A model generated the notes under the pieces. That model was not told where the DNA came from, ran no database searches, and saw only the letters and a program-made list of their open reading frames with translations. The position numbers and the translations under genes were made by a program. Positions 1-5,501 of a stretch of 5,725 nucleotides of DNA are shown here, piece by piece (positions within the stretch are counted from its first letter, which is position 1; each line of letters begins with the position of its first letter). The DNA is from UBA11606 sp039188975 (GTDB taxonomy: Bacteria; Actinomycetota; Acidimicrobiia; Acidimicrobiales; Aldehydirespiratoraceae). Location of the stretch: contig JBCCYT010000230.1 of NCBI GenBank assembly GCA_039188975.1, positions 1-5,725 on the forward strand. The letters are read 5' to 3'.

Positions 1-136
1 GGTGACCACGGAAACCGCCGTGATCATTGCGATTCTCGTCGCGATCGCCGCTGCTGCGGGCATCACCTTCATGGCTCGGGCCATGAGCAACGCCCGTGCC
101 ATTCCTGGCACCCCGGCCGTTCCGGACCGCCCGTAA
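1..136 (+). CDS. Flp/TadE-like small prepilin, C-terminal part (5' end outside window)
   Basis: This is the last 44 codons of a gene read from base 2 to the TAA at 134-136. The visible protein begins VTTETAVIIAILVAIAAAAG, a short polar stretch with a glutamate and then a hydrophobic helix, and ends in a short Pro/Ala-rich tail. This is the mature N-terminus of class III (Flp/Tad) prepilins, where a prepilin peptidase cuts after Gly and Glu sits at position +5. Base 1 is the third base of the residue that would be +1, so the Gly and leader peptide lie just outside. The mature protein would be only about 45 residues, which fits a Flp-type pilin or very small pseudopilin better than a full TadE. 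It lies directly upstream of three more genes with the same type of N-terminus. Family placement rests on this motif and context only; it could be the main pilin or a minor one. Confidence 0.7.
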   Translation, partial: VTTETAVIIAILVAIAAAAGITFMARAMSNARAIPGTPAVPDRP

Positions 137-184
137 GGGTCCGCGGAACCTCGCCCGATGTTTGCCTCCCCCCGTCGCTCGCAC

Positions 185-203
185 CCCTCGGCTCGCCCGA
201 GGG
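185..203 (+). other. GC-rich hairpin between the prepilin gene and the TadE-like gene
   Basis: CCCTCGG (185-191) pairs perfectly with CCGAGGG (197-203) across a 5-base loop, giving a 7-bp stem. It lies between the stop of the small prepilin at 136 and the preferred start of the next gene at 218. There is no T tract after it, so it is not a classical terminator. It could stabilise the 3' end of the pilin message or attenuate downstream expression. A stem of this size can also arise by chance in such GC-rich DNA. If the next gene instead starts at ATG 158, the hairpin would be within its coding sequence. Confidence 0.35.
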
Positions 204-217
204 TCGGGCGCGGGCGG

Positions 218-625
218 ATGGCTGCATCGAACCGCACCCGCGGCGGCACCGACGACGCAGGCGTCGTCACGACCGAAGTCGCCGTCGTGATGCCAATGGC
301 CATCATCTTGATGATGATGGTCTTCCAGGTCGCCTTCTACTGGCACGCCAAGCAGTCGGTCGACCTGGCCGCCGAGGAGGCCGTCGAGGCCGCATCCGAT
401 GCGGCCGCCACGCCGAACGACGGCGTTGACGGCGCTCGCGCGATCCTGAGCCAAGTCGGCCAGGTCAGCAATGTTCGAATGAGTCTCCTTCGGGATGTGA
501 ACACCGGCATCGTCCGTGTGAGCATCCGAGCCGATGCTCCCGCCCTCTTGCCGTTCGGCGACTGGGAGGTCGAGGGGACTGCTGAAGGTCGAATTGAAGA
601 GTTCGTTTCGGAGCAGGATCGATGA
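218..625 (+). CDS. TadE-like minor pseudopilin
   Basis: This 135-residue protein has the TadE layout. It has a short basic leader, then Gly15 followed by VVTTE with Glu20 at +5, the class III prepilin peptidase site. A hydrophobic helix covers about residues 21-41 and is unusually Met-rich (M25, M27, M32-M34). An Ala/Glu-rich amphipathic helix follows, then a beta-rich C-terminal domain. TadE-type pseudopilins sit in the inner membrane and take part in assembling the Tad pilus. I prefer ATG 218 because it gives a 15-residue leader, like the 17 and 19 residues of the next two genes. ATG 158 in the same frame would add 20 residues rich in Arg, Pro and Ser. Neither start has a convincing Shine-Dalgarno sequence. 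The stop overlaps the next start by 4 bases (ATGA), implying coupled translation. TadE-like membership is well supported; the exact start is not. Confidence 0.82.
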   Translation: MAASNRTRGGTDDAGVVTTEVAVVMPMAIILMMMVFQVAFYWHAKQSVDLAAEEAVEAASDAAATPNDGVDGARAILSQVGQVSNVRMSLLRDVNTGIVRVSIRADAPALLPFGDWEVEGTAEGRIEEFVSEQDR

Positions 626-1065
626 TTCGGTCACGCTCGAACCTTCGACCGGCCGAGGCGGCAGACCGAGGGGTCACCTCGGTGGAGTTCGCCGTCGTCA
701 TGGGCATCGTGCTCGTGACCTTCTTTTCGCTCGCCATCTATGGTGGCCAAGTCGTTCAGGCGGAAAACGACGTGCAGCGAGCGGCCCAGAGTGCCGCTCG
801 GGCTGCGTCGCTCAAAGACACCCAGCCCGAGGCGCAGGCCGCCGCCGAGTCAGCAATCGCGGCGACGTTCGCCGGCACCGGCGACCTGTGTGACACCACG
901 GGTCTCACCATCGACTGGGCCGAATTCAAGCCGGGTGGTCTGTTGCGCGTCACGGTGACCTGTCGCGTGCAGTTTGGCCAGTTCGGTTCACTCGGCACTC
1001 CTGAATCTCAGGTCTTCTCGGCCACGGCGGTCGAGGTGATCGACCGCTTCAAGGGGCTCGATTGA
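622..1065 (+). CDS. TadE/TadF-like pseudopilin with two cysteines
   Basis: This 147-residue protein has a 17-residue leader ending in Gly17, then VTSVE with the conserved Glu22 at +5, and a hydrophobic helix at about 23-41. An Ala/Gln-rich helix follows (about 44-80), then a beta-rich C-terminal domain. This is the arrangement of TadE/TadF minor pseudopilins, which the prepilin peptidase processes and which act in the cell envelope with the Flp pilus. Cys90 and Cys114 both lie in the exported domain and could form a disulfide; neither the upstream TadE-like nor the downstream TadG-like protein has this pair. The ATG at 622 overlaps the preceding stop as ATGA, and GGAG at 610-613 gives an 8-base spacing, which supports the start. 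The stop overlaps the next gene's TTG start. TadE and TadF cannot be separated reliably from sequence alone. Confidence 0.85.
   Translation: MIRSRSNLRPAEAADRGVTSVEFAVVMGIVLVTFFSLAIYGGQVVQAENDVQRAAQSAARAASLKDTQPEAQAAAESAIAATFAGTGDLCDTTGLTIDWAEFKPGGLLRVTVTCRVQFGQFGSLGTPESQVFSATAVEVIDRFKGLD
1051..1056 (+). promoter_or_regulatory. Ribosome binding site that supports a TTG start
   Basis: AAGGGG lies 5 bases before the TTG at 1062-1064, inside the last codons of the preceding gene. It is the main reason for accepting the non-ATG start of the TadG-like gene. The TTG shares two bases with the TGA stop of the upstream gene, so a terminating ribosome could re-initiate there. Confidence 0.6.
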
Positions 1066-1484
1066 ACCGGGTACCGAGCGCTCCTGGCACCGCCGATCGT
1101 CGCGCCAACGACGCGGGTGTGATGTCGACGATGTTCGCCGTGCTGGGCGTCGCGTTGTTGATGGCGACCGGCCTCGCCGTCGATGGCGGTCGCAAGATCG
1201 GTGCACTCTCTGAGGCCCGAGACATCGCCGACAACGCCGCCCGAGCAGGTGCGCAAGAGATCGACGAGAACCAGCTGCGCGCCACCGGTCAACCGCTGCT
1301 CGATCAGATCGCGGCGGAGAACAGCGCCCGCGCCTACCTCGCACTCGTCGGTCATTCCGGTGTCGTGACGGTGACCTCGACGACCGTCACCGTCACCGTC
1401 ACCATCGATGTCGACCCCGTGCTCTTGCCCCTCGAGATCCAAGCATCCGCCACCGAGTCCGCTTCACCGGTAGAAGGAATCTGA
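1062..1484 (+). CDS. TadG-like Flp pilus assembly protein (TTG start)
   Basis: This 140-residue protein resembles the TadG-like N-terminal domain family (Tad, PF13400 type). Gly19 is followed by VMSTM and a hydrophobic helix (about 25-43), then the family-like stretch LAVDGGRKIGALSEARDIAD leading into an Ala-rich helix. Position +5 after Gly19 is Met24 rather than Glu, which is common in TadG-like proteins and suggests it may not be processed like a true prepilin. The C-terminal part is a Thr/Val-alternating beta strand (about 101-116) and a short acidic tail. TadG proteins are inner-membrane anchored with the bulk outside and belong to the Tad assembly machinery. Full TadG proteins are usually much longer, often with a von Willebrand-type domain, so this is a short form. 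The TTG start is supported by its ribosome binding site and by matching leader length; the next start usable in frame would cut into the leader. Confidence 0.8.
   Translation: MNRVPSAPGTADRRANDAGVMSTMFAVLGVALLMATGLAVDGGRKIGALSEARDIADNAARAGAQEIDENQLRATGQPLLDQIAAENSARAYLALVGHSGVVTVTSTTVTVTVTIDVDPVLLPLEIQASATESASPVEGI
1365..1403 (+). repeat. GTCACC triplicate with inverted copy, inside the TadG-like gene
   Basis: GTCACC occurs three times in tandem (1386-1403), and an 11-base inverted copy, GTGACGGTGAC, lies at 1365-1375. Together they form an 11-bp stem with a 10-base loop. The stretch encodes the alternating Thr/Val strand of the TadG-like protein, so the repeat may simply reflect repeated GTC and ACC codons. 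A role for the hairpin at RNA level is not shown. Confidence 0.5.
1473..1478 (+). promoter_or_regulatory. Ribosome binding site for the LysM gene
   Basis: GAAGGA lies 9 bases before the ATG at 1488 and overlaps the last codons of the TadG-like gene. It fixes the LysM gene start, three bases after the upstream stop codon. Confidence 0.6.
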
Positions 1485-1487
1485 ATC

Positions 1488-3032
1488 ATGCGCCGTCCAG
1501 GAGATCTTCTACGAGCGTTGTTGGGCCTCGGGGCCACGCTTGCGCTGGTGTTCGCCGTGCCCGCAGTGATGATCACGTTCCTCGGCTTCGCCACGCCGAC
1601 ACAGGCGGAGATCGACGCGCTTCCGGACCCGGACGCAACCCTGGCAGTCATGGGGGCCGTCGGCCGCGTGTTGCTGTGGGCGGTGTGGGCCCAGTTCGCG
1701 TACAGCTTGGTGCGTGAGCTCATCGCCATCGTTCGCGCCAAGCCGTCGCCTCGCCTTGCCGTCGCGGGCATCGTGCATTCGTTGATGCGGCAGCTCGCGG
1801 TCGTGACAGCCCGGCCGATTTCCACGATCGGGCAGCCGAACCTGCTCAACGGGGTTGCGGTGCAGTCGCTTGCGTCGCTCCGCACGTTCCCCCCGGTCGT
1901 CGACGAGTCAGCGTACGTCGTTGCCTCGTTGGCCCCCGCCGACATCGTGTTCGATGCCGAGGCGCACGATGACGACGACCTCCAGATCGACCTCCGCGAG
2001 GACGAAGACGATGTCGTTCCGCAGCCGGAGATGCCTCGGGCCAAGGGGACCTACCTCACCCAACGCGGCGACAGCTGGTGGGCCATCAGCGAAAAGCTCT
2101 TGGGCACCGGTTCGCGGTGGCGTGAGATCCGAGATCTCAACCACGGCGTCCGCGAAGACGGCGACATCATCAACGACCGCACCGAAGATGTCCGCCCCGG
2201 CTGGCACCTGGCGGTTCCAGCCGATGCCGAGTCGGCGTATCTGATCAACCGGTCAAAGCGTCGTCGTCGTCGCCTCAAGCCCGTCGTCGAACCACGAGAG
2301 CCGCTGGCCGACGCGCCCTCTGACGTCTCAGCGTCGGAGGACGCTGTCACCGATGAGCAGGTGGCCGACGAGCTTGTGGCCGATGAGAGCGCGCCGTATG
2401 CACCCATCGAGTCGGCGCCGCAAGGCAGTGGTGACGTCTTTGCGGAGATCGCGAATGCCATCGACGATCCGTCCGCTCCGGCCGGCGACGGTGAAACCGT
2501 CCATCCGGAGACGTTCGACGCGGCAGTGGATCGCTCGGCCGCCATGGATGACCCGATCGGTCCCGACCAGGGACCGGGTCCCGTCGAGCCGGTCATCGAC
2601 ATCGTCGATGAGATCGACCTTCGCGACGCTGCCGATATCCACGCCGAGACGGTGATCGACCTTCGGGCGAACCGCCACGAGACATCGCACTCGTCGTCGT
2701 TCGGCGTCACGATGCAGGCGATCAGTCACCTCAACGGTGACGTTGTGGTCGAGTCCGAAACCGAGGAGTCCACCGATCAGCCAACTCGTGGCTCGACGGC
2801 CGAAGCCGCAACCGCTGCGCCGGTCTCGCCGACCCGTCCGACGCGGCGGATGCGAAAGGCGGCCACCGAATCCTCGACCGCAGAACCGACCGGGCGCCTC
2901 GCAGAACGCTTCGCCCAGCTCGGCGCCGAGCGGTTCGCTGAGGTCAATGGTCAGCTTCCGTCGTTGCGGAGCAGCGCGGAGGACCCGGTGAAGAAGGGCA
3001 AGCGTCGCGGACGCCGCGGCGGCCGTCGATGA
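1488..3032 (+). CDS. Membrane protein with LysM domain and long charged C-terminal region
   Basis: This 514-residue protein has two clear N-terminal transmembrane helices (about 7-34 and 52-81). A basic, weakly hydrophobic segment follows (about 86-110), then an acidic linker and one LysM domain (about 186-245; YLTQRGDSWWAISEKLL, RWREIRDLNHG, RPGWHLAVP). An Arg-rich patch lies at 256-262. Residues 265-500 are acidic, low-complexity and probably disordered, and the tail is strongly basic (502-514). LysM modules bind N-acetylglucosamine in peptidoglycan. From memory, the N-terminal helices plus LysM resemble actinobacterial LysM proteins encoded next to TadE genes that often carry a C-terminal BTAD regulatory domain; no such domain is visible here. 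IDLR recurs three times (167-170, 376-379, 390-393). A cell-wall or pilus-anchoring role is inferred. The positive-inside rule would place the LysM domain in the cytoplasm unless 86-110 also crosses, so topology is open. A good ribosome binding site supports the start. Confidence 0.8.
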   Translation: MRRPGDLLRALLGLGATLALVFAVPAVMITFLGFATPTQAEIDALPDPDATLAVMGAVGRVLLWAVWAQFAYSLVRELIAIVRAKPSPRLAVAGIVHSLMRQLAVVTARPISTIGQPNLLNGVAVQSLASLRTFPPVVDESAYVVASLAPADIVFDAEAHDDDDLQIDLREDEDDVVPQPEMPRAKGTYLTQRGDSWWAISEKLLGTGSRWREIRDLNHGVREDGDIINDRTEDVRPGWHLAVPADAESAYLINRSKRRRRRLKPVVEPREPLADAPSDVSASEDAVTDEQVADELVADESAPYAPIESAPQGSGDVFAEIANAIDDPSAPAGDGETVHPETFDAAVDRSAAMDDPIGPDQGPGPVEPVIDIVDEIDLRDAADIHAETVIDLRANRHETSHSSSFGVTMQAISHLNGDVVVESETEESTDQPTRGSTAEAATAAPVSPTRPTRRMRKAATESSTAEPTGRLAERFAQLGAERFAEVNGQLPSLRSSAEDPVKKGKRRGRRGGRR

Positions 3033-4081
3033 ACCATCGGGCTCGGCGGAGCCGACCGGTACTCTCCCGACTGGCGCTGGGGGTGCTCGGCGCACTCATT
3101 GCGGTTTCGTGTAGCGGTGGCGACCCAACCATCCCGACCGCCGCGCCGGCAGATGACGCCCTCGATGCCGACTCGTCGGCGGGCTCGTCCGGACAGAACG
3201 ACGGGAGCGATGACGAAGACCCCGAATCCGACGAGGGCGAAGCCGATGGCTCTGTCGTCTTGTCGGGTGAAGCGACCGAAATCACCACACGCGCGGATCT
3301 CGATGGCGCAGGCGAGGCCTGGGTCACGATGTGGCGTCTGGTGCACGACCAAGCACCGGAGAGCGAGTTGCGAGCGGTTGCGACGGCGGCAGGGAGCGCG
3401 TTCCTCGAAACCGACCTCCAGCTCGGCACACTCGGCGTGACGCGAGCGTTCAACCTGTACCCGTCTTCGACGGTCAACGCCGATGGGTCGGTCACGCTCG
3501 AAGACTGTGTTCTTGCCGAGCCCAGCCTTCCGGGCGGCAACGTCGGCCTGCACCTGCAGGCCGATGCCGAGCAGCTCGCCGATGGGTGGGTCATCACCCA
3601 AACCTCGGTCGTGAGCCGCGAGGGGTGCATACCGCAAACGCTCGCCGCGCAAGCGCTTGCGGTGTACGAGGCGTACTGGGATGCCCACGTGTTGATGTGG
3701 AACCCCGCTGACCCGGATCACCCCTCCCTTCGAGACGTCGCCGCAGGCACGCACCTCGAGCGGATGACCACGTTGTTGGGTGAGTTCGAAGGGTTCGAGT
3801 TTCGGGGCCGGCCGGAGACACACCCTGAAGTGGTGACCTACGGCGCCATCGACGAAATCGTCATCGCCGACTGCCAGCTCACCGATCCTCAGTGGGGCAT
3901 CTACGACGTGGCCACGGGCGCTCGAACCACAGATGTCGAGCCGACGTTTGACGGGCGCCGAGATGGTCGGGTCGTCACCATGGGCCGGATCGACGGGGTT
4001 TGGCGAGTCATCAGCCGTCAGGGCAGCGAGAACATCGACTGTGAGTTCGCTCCGACCTCAGCAGGCCTTCCGCTCATCTGA
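3029..4081 (+). CDS. Predicted secreted lipoprotein with two NTF2-like repeats
   Basis: This 350-residue protein has an Arg-rich N-terminus, a hydrophobic stretch (about 11-27) and a lipobox-like LIAVSC with Cys28 as the expected lipidation site. Ala at -3 makes the lipobox imperfect. A Ser/Asp/Glu-rich linker (about 32-75) follows, as in many lipoproteins of this phylum. The mature part appears to be two copies of one fold, at about 91-202 and 205-340. Each has an aromatic-rich first helix (AWVTMWRLVHD; YEAYWDAHVLMW), an acidic strand with DC (DC160; DC282) and a DGxW...S strand leading to a second Cys (C200; C338). This resembles small NTF2/SnoaL-like domains; I see no catalytic motif. The start overlaps the LysM stop by 4 bases with no good ribosome binding site, so coupling is likely. 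It is probably a cell-surface accessory of the pilus operon, by position only; function unknown. Confidence 0.78.
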   Translation: MNHRARRSRPVLSRLALGVLGALIAVSCSGGDPTIPTAAPADDALDADSSAGSSGQNDGSDDEDPESDEGEADGSVVLSGEATEITTRADLDGAGEAWVTMWRLVHDQAPESELRAVATAAGSAFLETDLQLGTLGVTRAFNLYPSSTVNADGSVTLEDCVLAEPSLPGGNVGLHLQADAEQLADGWVITQTSVVSREGCIPQTLAAQALAVYEAYWDAHVLMWNPADPDHPSLRDVAAGTHLERMTTLLGEFEGFEFRGRPETHPEVVTYGAIDEIVIADCQLTDPQWGIYDVATGARTTDVEPTFDGRRDGRVVTMGRIDGVWRVISRQGSENIDCEFAPTSAGLPLI

Positions 4082-4083
4082 AC

Positions 4084-4106
4084 TCAGGCGACGGCAGCGT
4101 CGCTGA
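4084..4106. terminator. Candidate bidirectional hairpin between convergent genes
   Basis: TCAG (4084-4087) and CGACG (4089-4093) pair with CGTCG (4098-4102) and CTGA (4103-4106). This gives a 9-bp stem with one bulged G (4088) and a GCAG tetraloop. It starts 3 bases after the lipoprotein stop codon on the plus strand and includes the stop codon of the ATPase-like gene on the minus strand, so it could end both transcripts. No T tract follows on either strand. High-GC actinobacteria often have such tail-less hairpins, but the stem is also coding sequence on the minus strand. Confidence 0.4.
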
Positions 4107-5403
4107 CATCGACGATCGCCTTGTCGTGGGCGCCGCTGGGCTCGAGGATGGAGACCTCGCCGGTGATCGCCTCCACCCGAGCCCACTCGGTGACCTCCGG
4201 ATCTTCGGTCAAGAATACGACCTGCTGCGCATCGGACGCGTGGCCGAGGACTTCCAGCAGACGCGCTTTCACGTCGGACTCCAGCCCGATGAGAGCGTCG
4301 TCCACCACGAGGGGCAGGCTTTCGCCGGCCGGACCGACGGATCGCACGTCGGTCAACCGTTGCACGAGGGCATGGGCGAGACCGGCGATCTCGTCGTCTT
4401 CGGTATCGACCATGCTCGTTGGCCCGAAGGTCGACATGTTGCGGATCTGCGCCGCCATGGCGTCGATCTCGCTGCGGTGCTCGTCAGCCCATTCGGGGAC
4501 GACACCGCCGGCCACCATCTTCCACCTCGAGAGAGCGGTTTCATACTCCGCATCGGCCTCCATCAGCCGCTTCCGAGCGTGCTCGCTGTCGAGCAGCCCG
4601 TTGACCCGTTGGAGATGGAAACCCAGGTACGACTCGGCCCCAGCCGCGGCAAGTGCTTCGGTCTCCGCCTTGCGGGCGCGGGCCATCCGTTGATTCTGGA
4701 TCAGTGAGATGACGGTGACGGACGCCGCGAGGATGACCCACGCCATCGCTGCGGCCTGACTGATGAACATGGCGGACGGCACGGCGGCGAGCGCAGCGAC
4801 AGCTCCACCGACGAAACTTAATCGGCGTGACCGCTCCGCCCGATTCTGTGCATCTTCGAAGCGCTGATGTTGCTCTTCGATCCGGGCGACGACTGCGGCG
4901 TCCTCCGGCGACGACCCGCTGGCTTCGGCCGCCTCGTCGAGCTCTCGTTGGGCGCTGGCGACGCGCTCACAGGTACCCCAGAGCTCGTCGGGGTTGGTCA
5001 TCGCCAACCGGCGAATGATCTCGTCGTGATGGGTGCTTGTCGTGAGATCGTCGGCGGTGACACGGAGCGCTCGCTTTGCGGAGCGCATGTCGAGGCCGGC
5101 CACGGCGAGCAGGTCGATTCGGCCGTCGACGTCTGCGAACCGGCCACTGACGTCCGCCGACGCTTCGACATCGATCACCCGGGCCCGGGCCCCGAAGGGA
5201 CGAAAGATCGCAAACCGGTTGCCGTTGTCGGCGACGACCTCGGCGTGCACGCCGGCTCGACTCGACGAGAGCGAACCGACCAGCTCGCTGATCAGACCCT
5301 CGCGTTCCAACCGGCCGACACCGGAGATCACCGTCAAACGGGGGTGAAAGTCCAACGAGAAGGTGTTCTCGTCGGCTTCGATGACCAGTCGTTCGAATCG
5401 CAT
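4084..5403 (-). CDS. Membrane-anchored SMC/YhaN-like ATPase-fold protein with degenerate Walker A
   Basis: The 439-residue protein begins MRFERLVIEAD...LDFHPRLTVISG, matching the first strands of Rad50/RecF/YhaN-type heads, which also fixes the start. Where GxxxxGK[ST] should be it has G28-V-G-R-L-E-R-E-G, lacking the Lys and Ser/Thr. Predicted helical, probably coiled-coil arms (about 145-195 and 236-300) surround a transmembrane hairpin (about 195-235). The C-terminal head has a good Walker B-like strand, LPLVVDDALIGLE (363-375), and a following strand QQVVFLTED (393-401). No clear LSGG signature is visible. The family normally uses ATP to open and close the arms; here ATP binding is doubtful. 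The two heads would be cytoplasmic and membrane-tethered. No Shine-Dalgarno is present: the bases before ATG are C-rich, so initiation is probably leaderless or SD-independent. It is transcribed away from the tRNAs and faces the pilus operon, with no evident functional link. Substrate unknown. Confidence 0.75.
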   Translation of the reverse strand: MRFERLVIEADENTFSLDFHPRLTVISGVGRLEREGLISELVGSLSSSRAGVHAEVVADNGNRFAIFRPFGARARVIDVEASADVSGRFADVDGRIDLLAVAGLDMRSAKRALRVTADDLTTSTHHDEIIRRLAMTNPDELWGTCERVASAQRELDEAAEASGSSPEDAAVVARIEEQHQRFEDAQNRAERSRRLSFVGGAVAALAAVPSAMFISQAAAMAWVILAASVTVISLIQNQRMARARKAETEALAAAGAESYLGFHLQRVNGLLDSEHARKRLMEADAEYETALSRWKMVAGGVVPEWADEHRSEIDAMAAQIRNMSTFGPTSMVDTEDDEIAGLAHALVQRLTDVRSVGPAGESLPLVVDDALIGLESDVKARLLEVLGHASDAQQVVFLTEDPEVTEWARVEAITGEVSILEPSGAHDKAIVDVSDAAVA

Positions 5404-5478
5404 GGGGGAGGTTTCGGCGTGGCGTTGCGCAGACTTGAGCCAAATGACCCACGTCGAGGGGCCCGGGCCGTCGGTCCT

Positions 5479-5501
5479 GTTCCCCCAACCGGGTTGGGAA
5501 C
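5479..5501. repeat. Inverted repeat in the divergent promoter region
   Basis: GTTC and CCAAC on the left pair with GTTGG and GAAC on the right, giving 9 pairs around a CGG loop with two bulged C on the left arm. It overlaps the proposed -35 box of the tRNA promoter, so it could be an operator or a small terminator-like structure. No transcription factor family can be named from the sequence. Confidence 0.35.

Noticed and set aside
1352..2044. Long minus-strand open frame (230 codons) opposite the TadG-like and LysM genes
   Set aside because: It is Ser/Arg/Thr-rich without domain character and lies antisense to two well-supported genes; typical of GC-rich DNA.
2558..2582. Alternative hairpins built on CGGTCCC/GGGACCG and GGGACC/GGTCCC
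   Set aside because: Located in low-complexity coding sequence of the LysM gene, where short GC palindromes are expected by chance; no regulatory position.
3029..3115. Twin-arginine signal in the lipoprotein (Arg6-Arg7)
   Set aside because: The residues after the Arg pair do not match the SRRxFLK pattern; an ordinary Sec lipoprotein signal is simpler.
2951..3823. Minus-strand open frame of 290 codons opposite the lipoprotein gene
   Set aside because: It is Arg-rich and lacks recognisable motifs, while the plus strand has a lipoprotein with signal sequence and internal repeats.
4121..4707. Two plus-strand open frames antisense to the ATPase-like gene
   Set aside because: Low-complexity Ser/Arg or Gly/His composition and no supporting signals; shadows of the real gene.
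5178..5189. CCCGGGCCCGGG palindrome inside the ATPase-like gene
   Set aside because: It encodes an Ala/Arg stretch and is a simple GC palindrome; kept only as a comparison for the intergenic copy.
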